A stretch of DNA of 54,606 bases from Candidatus Obscuribacter sp. (GTDB lineage: Bacteria; Cyanobacteriota; Vampirovibrionia; Obscuribacterales; Obscuribacteraceae), in contig JADYXR010000035.1 in NCBI GenBank assembly GCA_021772095.1, positions 1-54,606 of the forward strand, in the 5' to 3' direction. Each line of letters starts with the position of its first letter. The stretch's first letter is position 1. A program made the translations under genes and the position numbers. Positions 8,166 to 15,503 of this stretch are shown one piece after another. The notes below the pieces were generated by a model. That model was not told the DNA's origin and made no database searches. It saw only the letters and a program-made list of their open reading frames with translations.

Positions 8166-8641
8166 GCTTAATCCTCGATCTAAAGCCAGTTAAAACGAAC
8201 AAGCGCAATGCTAACCATAGCCGCGCCACAAACACACACAGCCCGACACGGGCGCTCTGCACACGAACTTCTCGGACCATTGCACCATCTGCGGTATCTG
8301 AGCACACAACCATCAACAGTCTCAATCAAAAGAGCCGGTCAACGATCGTGAAACAAAGCACCCTGGTCGTTCTTCACCACTCTGCGATTAACGTCGAAGC
8401 CAGCACGGTTTCGATTTTCTGATCAGAATCAGAGAAGACAGTTGGATGCTGTGACCCATTCGGCTGACTTGGCTTGCGGTATTGATATCAAAAGCAGACG
8501 ACCGAGGACACGACTTTAGAACCGCGTCCGCCCGCATCCATCAGCCTCAACGCGACCAATCGAAATACTAAACTGTTTAGTATTACAGTAAGTTAAAAAT
8601 GCCCTGCAGCGAAGCGCGCTCGGGAAGCTTATCGGATTCGC
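8166..8641. other. Spacer holding a perfect palindrome
   Basis: 476 bp without a convincing gene. An 87-codon plus-strand frame at 8159-8422 overlaps the neighbouring gene start and looks like chance. The notable content is the palindrome at 8564-8584. Confidence 0.4.
8564..8584. promoter_or_regulatory. Perfect 21-bp operator-like palindrome
   Basis: Arms AATACTAAAC and GTTTAGTATT flank a single T. This resembles half-sites used by TetR-family repressors. No regulator gene is adjacent. It lies 57 bp past the stop of the 32-aa gene at 8642 and about 400 bp upstream of the gene starting at 8165. A hairpin terminator is less likely because no T-run follows on either strand. Confidence 0.5.
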
Positions 8642-8740
8642 TTAACCAGCGAAGTGGTGAGTGCTGGCAGCCAGGACCCAAACCAGGAATACGAGACCCA
8701 GGATGAACCAGACTTTATCGGCAGTACTAATGGGCGTCAT
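8642..8740 (-). CDS. Single-helix microprotein, 32 aa
   Basis: Begins MTPISTADK, then a hydrophobic helix (residues about 10-26, with three Trp/Phe-Val-Leu clusters), and ends in THHFAG. GGAG lies nine bases before the ATG. The charge pattern and single helix fit a membrane microprotein. The next gene at 8921 runs in the same direction upstream. The family is unknown. Support is the ribosome site plus the coherent membrane segment, which is moderate for so short a frame. Confidence 0.5.
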   Translation of the reverse strand: MTPISTADKVWFILGLVFLVWVLAASTHHFAG

Positions 8741-8920
8741 TCGAACCAAGCTCCGGATGGAATTACCTTGAACAGCGGCTAACAATATATCGTAAACGGG
8801 CCGAGCTTAAAATTAAAGTGTCACAGGTGAGCTGTCGGGCAGATTTCGTTTCGGGTGCTTAATACCGAATACGATACCAGAGGCGAGCGCGGCTGGAGCC
8901 GGTCGCTTACCGGGGAGAAA

Positions 8921-9250
8921 TTACCAGAGCCAGGGATAGGCTTTACCTTTGCGGGCTTTATACCGGTCCATTTCTGTCGCGGTTACACTGCCCAAAATTG
9001 AGTCTTCCATGTCCTCAAAACCCTGCCAGGTCGAATCCGAAAATTCTCCGTTTACAAATCCGTGCGTAGCGCTCGGAGTGACGTTGAGCCAACCGGCTCC
9101 GCGTAGTGCGACCATGTCGCCATCGCTCTTCATAAGTTCAAAATGGAACAATTCGTTGGTGAGCACATAGGCCACCATCAACTGCGCTCCGCGGGGAAGC
9201 AGGAAGAAGGAGTCTTTATTAACGGGTGTCTCGGCAGTCATCGTAAACAC
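8921..9250 (-). CDS. Unrecognised 109-aa protein
   Basis: Starts with GTG at 9250 or ATG at 9241; neither has a strong ribosome site. The protein looks globular, with hydrophobic strands (LMVAYVLTNELFHFELM) and a C-terminal acidic/aromatic segment ending YPWLW. There is no signal peptide or known motif. It is divergent from the TPR gene at 9462. Codon use is protein-like; the function is unknown. Confidence 0.55.
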   Translation of the reverse strand: MFTMTAETPVNKDSFFLLPRGAQLMVAYVLTNELFHFELMKSDGDMVALRGAGWLNVTPSATHGFVNGEFSDSTWQGFEDMEDSILGSVTATEMDRYKARKGKAYPWLW

Positions 9251-9461
9251 GGTCTCATAAGGGTAGCCAGCATCATACCAATGTCTTGCCGGTAGCGGTG
9301 CTTGACTTCACCAAAACGAATAGAAACGCATCGACGACCGGGCAATCAATCCGAAGCAAAGCGGAGCAACTGACATCAGGTTCTGTGTAACCTTCTGCAA
9401 ATTGGTATAAATTGGCAGAGTTTTCCGGGTAAGAAATGTTGATAGTGATTGGGGCTTAAAC

Positions 9462-10778
9462 GTGTCGGAAGTCTGGGATAAATTACGCTCGAAAGCGGAA
9501 GAGGCACAGCGCGAGAAGAAGCTGGCCGAGGCGGAGCTTTTCTGGAAAGAAGCGCTGAAAGAATCGGAGAAATTCGACCGCACCGACAGGCGAACAGCGC
9601 TCACTCTGGAAGGTTTGTCAGAGGTTTACTGGCACCTGGGCAGATTTGGTGACGCGACCAACTGTTGCCGGCGCCTGATGTCGATTTATTCTGAGATCTT
9701 CGGCGAAGACCAATATGACGTCGGCGTGATTGCAAACAACCTGGCCATGCTGCTTCATGTCCAAGAAAAATATCCCGAAGCGGAGCTACATTACCAGAAA
9801 GCACTGGCCATCAAGACTGCGCGCCTGGGCAAGGACCACCCTGATGTGGTCAAGCTTCTGGGAAATTACTCAAACCTGCTGCGCGCCTGTAATCGCGTCG
9901 AGGAGGCGGAAAAGCTGAAGTCCGGCGAGACATTGATTACCGCGAAGAATTGGGCGAAAACAAAAACGGATCCCCCGCCTGCGATTACGAGAAATGGCGA
10001 GCAGCCACCGCCAAGAGCGGCAGAGCCTGCGGCTGCTGCTCCGCGTCTAACTGAAGCTGAGATCAACCAAAATCAGTCCGGCAAAATCACAAAAGAACCA
10101 CTCGCGGTTGCAGTTTCGCGTTGGGAGAATCTTCGCAGACTGGCGGAGTATGCCGATCAGGAAAGACGGCTGGCTGATGTCGAGGCGATCTGGGCGGCGT
10201 CTGTCAGGTACTTCGAACCGTTCGCAAACGAAGATCCAAGGCGGCTGGCGTACGCTCTCGATTGTTTTGCAGACTCGCTCTGCGCGCAGGACAAGCATCA
10301 TTTGGCGGAGCCGTATTATCGCCGCGCGATCGACATCAAGGCAAAACATCTCGGCGCTCAGCACGTCGTGGTGGCAAGATCTTTAAACAACCTGGCCCGG
10401 CTCTACTACCAGCTCAATCGCTTCCAGGAAGCGGAACCGCTGACCAAAAAATGCGTGGAGATTTACGAACAGATTTTTGGAAATCGACATCCGGATTACG
10501 CAACCGCGCTCCACAACCTCGGCACACTGTATCACATCCAGGTGCGTTTTCGCGACGCCGAGCCGCTCTATCGTCAGGCGCTGCAGATTCGCCAGGAGAC
10601 GCTTGGGCCGGACCATCCAGAGACGAAAGGTTTGGCTCGAAGTCTTGCCAATCTTCTGAGAAGTACCGGCCGCGAGGATGAAGCTAATCGGGTTCACGGT
10701 CCTGGTGTTGCCGTAATCACTGGAACATGGCGTGCACTGGCGATTCCAGAAGATCAACAATTGCTGTCGGACAACTAG
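9462..10778 (+). CDS. Kinesin-light-chain-type TPR protein
   Basis: 438 residues made of two blocks of TPR repeats of the kinesin-light-chain class (42-residue units with a conserved LG.DHPD-type turn), at about residues 40-155 and 225-410. A Pro/Ala/Thr linker joins the blocks. Repeated phrases include LAMLLHVQEKYPEAE, LARLYYQLNRFQEAE and LGTLYHIQVRFRDAE. Such proteins are protein-protein adaptors; there is no catalytic domain. No signal peptide is seen, so it is probably cytoplasmic. The start is GTG with a GGGG stretch 8-11 bases upstream. The convergent neighbour is the aminopeptidase/HAD fusion gene. Confidence 0.9.
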   Translation: MSEVWDKLRSKAEEAQREKKLAEAELFWKEALKESEKFDRTDRRTALTLEGLSEVYWHLGRFGDATNCCRRLMSIYSEIFGEDQYDVGVIANNLAMLLHVQEKYPEAELHYQKALAIKTARLGKDHPDVVKLLGNYSNLLRACNRVEEAEKLKSGETLITAKNWAKTKTDPPPAITRNGEQPPPRAAEPAAAAPRLTEAEINQNQSGKITKEPLAVAVSRWENLRRLAEYADQERRLADVEAIWAASVRYFEPFANEDPRRLAYALDCFADSLCAQDKHHLAEPYYRRAIDIKAKHLGAQHVVVARSLNNLARLYYQLNRFQEAEPLTKKCVEIYEQIFGNRHPDYATALHNLGTLYHIQVRFRDAEPLYRQALQIRQETLGPDHPETKGLARSLANLLRSTGREDEANRVHGPGVAVITGTWRALAIPEDQQLLSDN

Positions 10779-10942
10779 CCGGAACTAGCTTTCAAAACCA
10801 CGGCAAGTTTCGAGCCATGTCGCTTGTTTCGCATCACCACATCCGGTGCCACATACTTCCCAAATCAATCTCGATTTCTGTCCTTCAACTCAAATCTTTC
10901 CTTCCTCGCTCCTTCTACTATCTCATTTCGTTTTCCAGGATA

Positions 10943-10988
10943 CAAAAACGAAAACCAGGAGAAGACAAGCCTTTCGGCCGTCTCTCCC
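10943..10988 (-). terminator. Intrinsic terminator of the HNH-aminopeptidase operon
   Basis: On the minus strand GGAGAGACGGCC pairs with GGCTTGTCTTCTCC around a GAAA tetraloop, followed by TGGTTTTCGTTTTTG. It lies about 70 bp past the fusion gene stop. Confidence 0.8.
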
Positions 10989-11059
10989 GATTCTCGTGAA
11001 ACCGAACAACTCACATCATCAACAGCAGTCTGCTGTATCAAAACGCGAGCATGTTCAAT

Positions 11060-12676
11060 TTACTTTTGCGTCAGAATCCAATCCGCCGCTTCTTTGAGCG
11101 AAGCGAAGATTGGTGTTCCAGCCGGCACGCGCTCCTTGTCCTTCGATTCGGCACCTTCCGGTCCGGTCAAAACAAGAATGCCGAGCGCACCAGCGGCGAC
11201 ACCAGTGGCAACGTCGGTATCACGGTCGCCGACCATGAACGAACGAGCGAGATTGATGTTCAACTCGGTCGCGGCTTCATTAAGCATGCCGGGCAGCGGT
11301 TTGCGGCATGGGCACACGATCGACTTCGAGTGCGGGCAGACCTTGACCGCATCCGGCTTCGCCTCCTCGCCGAGCAACTCGAGCATGCGAGCGTGAATCT
11401 CGCCGAGCGCCTTGCGCGAAAGCGGGTGCGCCGGCCAGTGAATCGAGCCGTCGAGCTTCTCGCCCAGACCGCCCTGGTTAGTGGCGACCACGACTTTGAA
11501 GCCAGCCTTCTTCAAACGCACAATCGCGTCCTTCGCGCCGTCGAGGAGCTGGAAGTCACTGGCTTGCGTGACATTGATGCCGACATTGATCACACCATCG
11601 CGGTCGAGAAACACACAACGCTGATCCGAAGATGAGACATCCGTGCCAGTTTCGGCAGCATCCGATTTCTCGGTGCTGGCGACCGCAGCCGAATAATCCG
11701 CGCCGAAACGGTCGGTTGCATCCAGCAAAGCTGACATGTTGCCGGGTTCCTTCGCCGAGTGACCGGCATCGGCAACCACGACCAGCTCCGCCTCCGGGAA
11801 AGCGCGATGCAGTGCCCAAGCCGACTCAGCCGGGCAGACCACGTCATAGCGGCCTTGCACGATCACAGTCGGAATGTGGCGAATCTTGCCTACGTTGGCC
11901 AACAGCTGGCCTTCCGTCATGAAGCCCATGTTGACGAAGTAGTGGCACTCGATGCGAGCGAAAGCGACCGCGAAGCTGCCGTCGGCATAACGCTCGACGA
12001 ACTTCGGATCGTTGTGCAGTTTGCTTGTGCTGCCTTCCCAAATGCTCCAGGCTTTGGCAGCCGCAACGCGCACATCATGCTCGTCCGACGTCAGGCGCTT
12101 GTGATAAGCAGCGACCAGATCACCGCGTTCCGCCTCCGGAATGGCCGCGAGATAATGCTCCCAGGCGTCCGGGAAGATGGCACTGGCACCGCGTTGGTAG
12201 AACCAGTCAATCTCCTGCTTGCGCACAAGGAAGATGCCGCGCAGAACGAGTTCCGTGACGACGTCGGGATGCGTCTCGGCGTAAGCCAGAGCCAGAGTGC
12301 TTCCCCACGAACCGCCGAAGACCTGCCACCTGGGGATGTTCAGATGCTTGCGCAACTTCTCCATGTCTTCGACTAGGTCCCAGGTCGTGTTATCGACGAG
12401 CGAAGCGTAAGGCAAAGACTTGCCGCAGCCGCGCTGATCGAACAGGATGATGCGATAAACATCGGGGTCGAAAAACCCACGCTGCGACGCATCAGTGCCA
12501 CCACCGGGGCCACCATGAACGAAGACAGCCGGCTTCCCGTTTGGGTTTCCGCTCTCCTCGTAGTAAATTTCATGCACATCCGAAACCCGCAGCAAGCCCG
12601 AATTGAATGGCTCCCGCGACGGGTAAAGCGAGCGACCGGGCTTTGCAGCCAGCGCGTGATCAGTTTCCGTATTCAT
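11060..12676 (-). CDS. Prolyl aminopeptidase fused to HAD (GmhB-like) phosphatase
   Basis: Residues 1-320 are a proline iminopeptidase of the alpha/beta hydrolase fold, which removes N-terminal proline. They include the HGGPGGG oxyanion loop, the nucleophile Ser123 in GGSWG, the acid in GRYDVVCP and the His in DAGHSA. Residues about 350-538 are a HAD phosphatase of the histidinol-phosphatase/GmhB type. They include VFLDRDGVIN, TNQGGLG, a zinc-loop pattern CPH followed by CPCRKP, and MVGDRDTDVATG. All catalytic motifs of both halves are present and the joining linker is short and polar. The two activities are not an obvious pathway pair. AAGGAAAA precedes the ATG. The HNH gene ends 31 bp upstream, so the two are probably cotranscribed. 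Confidence 0.92.
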   Translation of the reverse strand: MNTETDHALAAKPGRSLYPSREPFNSGLLRVSDVHEIYYEESGNPNGKPAVFVHGGPGGGTDASQRGFFDPDVYRIILFDQRGCGKSLPYASLVDNTTWDLVEDMEKLRKHLNIPRWQVFGGSWGSTLALAYAETHPDVVTELVLRGIFLVRKQEIDWFYQRGASAIFPDAWEHYLAAIPEAERGDLVAAYHKRLTSDEHDVRVAAAKAWSIWEGSTSKLHNDPKFVERYADGSFAVAFARIECHYFVNMGFMTEGQLLANVGKIRHIPTVIVQGRYDVVCPAESAWALHRAFPEAELVVVADAGHSAKEPGNMSALLDATDRFGADYSAAVASTEKSDAAETGTDVSSSDQRCVFLDRDGVINVGINVTQASDFQLLDGAKDAIVRLKKAGFKVVVATNQGGLGEKLDGSIHWPAHPLSRKALGEIHARMLELLGEEAKPDAVKVCPHSKSIVCPCRKPLPGMLNEAATELNINLARSFMVGDRDTDVATGVAAGALGILVLTGPEGAESKDKERVPAGTPIFASLKEAADWILTQK

Positions 12677-12707
12677 GTTATTTTCCTTGTTTGTTTACGT
12701 TAGCAAA

Positions 12708-13208
12708 TCACGCGGTTTGAAGATAGCGTGACCAGCACTCGTAAGCGCCGCCTTTGGAACGGTGCTTCATGATAAAAAACGCCATTCGGTTGCGCGGACG
12801 CACCGGTTTGGCAAGCAGTGTCATGCCGGATTCACTCAGGCTTTGATCGCCTTTGCGCCCATTGCATTTGTGACAAGCGGTGACCAGGTTTTCCCAGGAA
12901 TCGGGTCCACCCTTGGAGCGCGGAATGACGTGGTCGAGCGTCAGTTCCATGCCTTTGCCTCCGCAGTACTGGCACGTTTGCCGGTCGCGAGCAAAGATGT
13001 TGTGACGGTTGGGCGAGATTGGCGAGTACGGCACAAACACCTGATTCGACAGGCGAATCACAAGAGGCAGCGGGAAATCTTCCGCCAACATCTTGCCGTT
13101 GTGCTCAACCACCTCTGCTCGATTTTTCACGATAAGCGCAACTGCCCGTCGCCAGTCGCAAACATGCAACGGCTCTGAGGAGTTGTTTAAAACTAAAACA
13201 GCAGACAT
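12708..13208 (-). CDS. HNH endonuclease-family protein
   Basis: 166 residues with an HNH nuclease core: Cys79 and Cys82 (CQYC), the catalytic DHV at 92-94, SWENLV and a second zinc pair Cys112/Cys115 in CHKCNGRKG. This architecture, with an N-terminal strand region (LVLNNSSEPLHVCDWRRAV), is common in cyanobacteria and relatives as a stand-alone gene of unknown role. The family cuts or nicks DNA. No restriction or phage genes lie nearby. GGAAGG lies before the ATG. It is the first gene of a probable operon with the aminopeptidase/HAD fusion. Confidence 0.9.
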   Translation of the reverse strand: MSAVLVLNNSSEPLHVCDWRRAVALIVKNRAEVVEHNGKMLAEDFPLPLVIRLSNQVFVPYSPISPNRHNIFARDRQTCQYCGGKGMELTLDHVIPRSKGGPDSWENLVTACHKCNGRKGDQSLSESGMTLLAKPVRPRNRMAFFIMKHRSKGGAYECWSRYLQTA

Positions 13209-13825
13209 GGGTTGAACCCTTCCTTTCGGCTACGCGCAAGGCGTGGTCTCGTACACACGCAAAAAAAATTGCGCGTGCGAAAAAATAAAATCGAGAATCA
13301 GCGTCGGGCTGGGAGTTCTGTAGGCGTCTAAATTGATTGAATTAAAGAAGAGATCTCTTGGAGACTACAAAGAGCTTTTAACTAAGTTCTCGCTTTACTT
13401 CCCCGAATTTCAGTATGTTTATTAGAAATAATCGGGCGCATCCCTGCCGTTCCGCCATTCCCGCAAGCTCACACACCAGGTCGTCCTTTTCTGGAAGGAC
13501 TAAACGTTGGGATTAGCCGAACAATTCGCGCTACATCGCGAAGCAAATCGGACGCCCTCTTGGCTAGCCCAACCTCGTTAATTACCTAACCTTTTGTCAG
13601 AAGACTCCAATGCTCAGTTCGGTCGGAAGCTAACCTGATCTGTGACTTCAGAACGTTTTGGTGGACAAGAATTAAACGCTACAATTCATGGATGTCGCCG
13701 GGCAAGCTTTGATTGCCTCTTCCAGGCGATTGATGCGCTCAGACCAAAGATCTACAGTTGTACTGACTAAATTGGACTGGCACTTTCCATAAATTGGTAT
13801 TGGCACCCTGTTAAGAGTTTCCCTC
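13209..13825. other. Divergent spacer between HNH and MocR genes
   Basis: 617 bp between divergent genes. It holds a hairpin CACACGCAA/TTGCGCGTG around an A-tract (13252-13281) in the HNH leader, a GTCCTT/AAGGAC hairpin near 13483-13500 and the branched structure at 13506-13573. Promoters for both genes must lie here, but I do not see clear -35/-10 pairs. Confidence 0.45.
13506..13573 (+). ncRNA. Candidate branched RNA structure
   Basis: Outer arms GTTGGG (13506) and CCCAAC (ending 13573) continue inward as TAGCC/GGCTA. They enclose a perfect hairpin TTCGCG (13525) / CGCGAA (ending 13542). A third short arm is possible. There is no match to a known family by eye; it may be an element of the MocR gene leader or a small RNA. 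Confidence 0.3.
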
Positions 13826-15304
13826 ATGGACTTTCCAATCCTTCTCGATTCAAAATCCGCAGAACCGCTATTCATCCAGCTCTCCAAGGCTCTGAAAGAA
13901 CGCATCGTCTCCGGCGGACTGGCGCCCGGTGTTGCACTGCCACCATCGAGAGTGCTCGCTGATTCACTGGACGTGTCTCGCGGAACCGTCGTCAAAGCCT
14001 ATGACGACTTAATCGCACAAGGCTATCTCGAGTCATTGACGGGCAGCAGCACATTCGTAAGTAAACGAGGTCAACTGGATCGTGAAACTCAAAGCGAAGT
14101 TGAATGGAAGCGCAACGTAGAAACCGACGGTAATTTCAAGCTGTCTCTTGAAGCCCGAAAACTAATGGAGATGAGCTTGTCCGAAGGAACGGCAGGGTTC
14201 CAACCCGAGTTGAACTACGGCGCGCCACCTGCAGAAATGCTGCCCTTACCTCAATGGAAAGAGATCCTGACAGCCCAATGTCGCCGTCAACAACCACACC
14301 ATTTCGACTGCACACCTGAGACACTGGGCTCGTATAAACTGCGCGTCGAAATCGCAACACATCTAACGCGATCGAAAGGATTGAACTGTCAACCAGAACA
14401 GGTGATCGTTTTTCCCGGACCTCAACGCGCCCTGGCGAATGTGGCGAAGATCCTCATCGACGCAGGCGACACGGTCGCTGTCGAAGACCCAGGTTTCGGC
14501 GGCGGAAGGGACACCTTTTCAGATCGTGGTGCCAAATTAATTCCCATTCCTATAGACCAGGACGGCATCCTCGTGGAGCGTCTGGAAGCGCTTAATGAGC
14601 CAGTCAAGGTCGTTTACGTAACACCATCCTGCCACGATCCAACAGGCGCGATTATGTCCTTAGAACGACGACAAGCCTTGTTAGAATGGGCGTCTAGACG
14701 CGGCGCTATCATCGTCGAAGATGGATGGGACAGCGATTATACTTACTCCACTGCGCCTATCCCCTCACTACAAGGCCTAGACCGAGAGAATCGCGTCATC
14801 TATCTGTATAGTTTCTGGAAAGTCCTCTATCCACTCACGACCGTCGGTTGCGCCGTCGTGCCACTATCTCTGGTGCCCATCTTCGACCGCGTCAAGTTTC
14901 TCACAGAGCGTCAATCACCCATTCTCGAACACTACGCCCTCGCGGAATTCCTTCGCACCGGCGCCCTCGCTCGCCACGTCAAGAAAACAAAAGTGCAATA
15001 TGAACGTCGCCGAAAAGCGCTCGTAGAGGCATTCTATCGCTTGTTTAAAACAGACGTAGAAATCCCACGCCAGAGCGCCGGCTTACATTTATGCATCCGT
15101 TTCGCCCCAGCACTTCTTCGAGCAGGCCTCCTCAAAGCCGCAGAAGAAGCCGGTTTAAAACTAGTCAGCACGAAAGCTTACTATTCCGGAAGTGGACGCA
15201 ACGACGAATACCTCACACCCTTCGCCGACATCACCGCCGAAGAAATAACTCAACGAACCGAGGTCTTGGCGCGCCTCATGAAAATCCCGAGCCGCGAAGT
15301 TTAG
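13826..15304 (+). CDS. MocR-family regulator (GntR HTH plus aminotransferase domain)
   Basis: Residues 1-80 are a GntR-type winged helix (LSVALPPSR-like segment, VSRGTVVKAYDDL). Residues about 110-490 are a fold-type I aminotransferase domain with VEDPGFGG, YVTPSCHDPTG and the PLP-binding Lys332 in SFWKVLYP. MocR proteins sense PLP or amino compounds and often control a neighbouring gene divergently. Here the divergent gene is the HNH nuclease. The usual Arg after the lysine (LRLGY type) is replaced by TTVGC, so phosphate anchoring of PLP may differ. The gene is somewhat AT-richer than its neighbours. The specific ligand and target are unknown. Confidence 0.9.
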   Translation: MDFPILLDSKSAEPLFIQLSKALKERIVSGGLAPGVALPPSRVLADSLDVSRGTVVKAYDDLIAQGYLESLTGSSTFVSKRGQLDRETQSEVEWKRNVETDGNFKLSLEARKLMEMSLSEGTAGFQPELNYGAPPAEMLPLPQWKEILTAQCRRQQPHHFDCTPETLGSYKLRVEIATHLTRSKGLNCQPEQVIVFPGPQRALANVAKILIDAGDTVAVEDPGFGGGRDTFSDRGAKLIPIPIDQDGILVERLEALNEPVKVVYVTPSCHDPTGAIMSLERRQALLEWASRRGAIIVEDGWDSDYTYSTAPIPSLQGLDRENRVIYLYSFWKVLYPLTTVGCAVVPLSLVPIFDRVKFLTERQSPILEHYALAEFLRTGALARHVKKTKVQYERRRKALVEAFYRLFKTDVEIPRQSAGLHLCIRFAPALLRAGLLKAAEEAGLKLVSTKAYYSGSGRNDEYLTPFADITAEEITQRTEVLARLMKIPSREV

Positions 15305-15351
15305 ACCATTTTTTTGGACTCATTCGATGAAGCGTTGGACCACAATTCACA

Positions 15352-15374
15352 AAAACGACTTGATGTAGTATAGC
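15352..15374. repeat. Convergent-junction motif, copy 3
   Basis: Core AAACGACTTGATGTAGT, again between convergent gene ends (MocR and the Fad multifunctional gene) and beside a minus-strand terminator. Confidence 0.5.
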
Positions 15375-15380
15375 AAAATC

Positions 15381-15427
15381 CAAAACGAAAGCCGAAGAGA
15401 AAAGGTTGTTACACCAGTTCTCTCGGC
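15381..15427 (-). terminator. Intrinsic terminator of the beta-oxidation operon
   Basis: On the minus strand GCCGAGAGAA pairs with TTCTCTTCGGC, followed by TTTCGTTTTGG. Confidence 0.8.
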
Positions 15428-15440
15428 TCTCGAAGAATGT

Positions 15441-15479
15441 CGCCAGACTGACACCACGCGTGGTGACATCAGTCTGGCG
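15441..15479 (-). terminator. Second hairpin behind the beta-oxidation operon
   Basis: CGCCAGACTGA pairs with TCAGTCTGGCG, with an inner perfect CACCACG/CGTGGTG. It lies 25 bp after the gene stop and upstream of the T-tailed hairpin; it may protect the mRNA end. Confidence 0.65.
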
Positions 15480-15503
15480 TCTGCACACTCTCAAGCAGTG
15501 CTC

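Noticed and set aside
8159..8422. 87-codon plus-strand frame
   Set aside because: Overlaps the start of the 99-aa gene, lacks a ribosome site and has Ser/Thr/Arg composition typical of chance frames.
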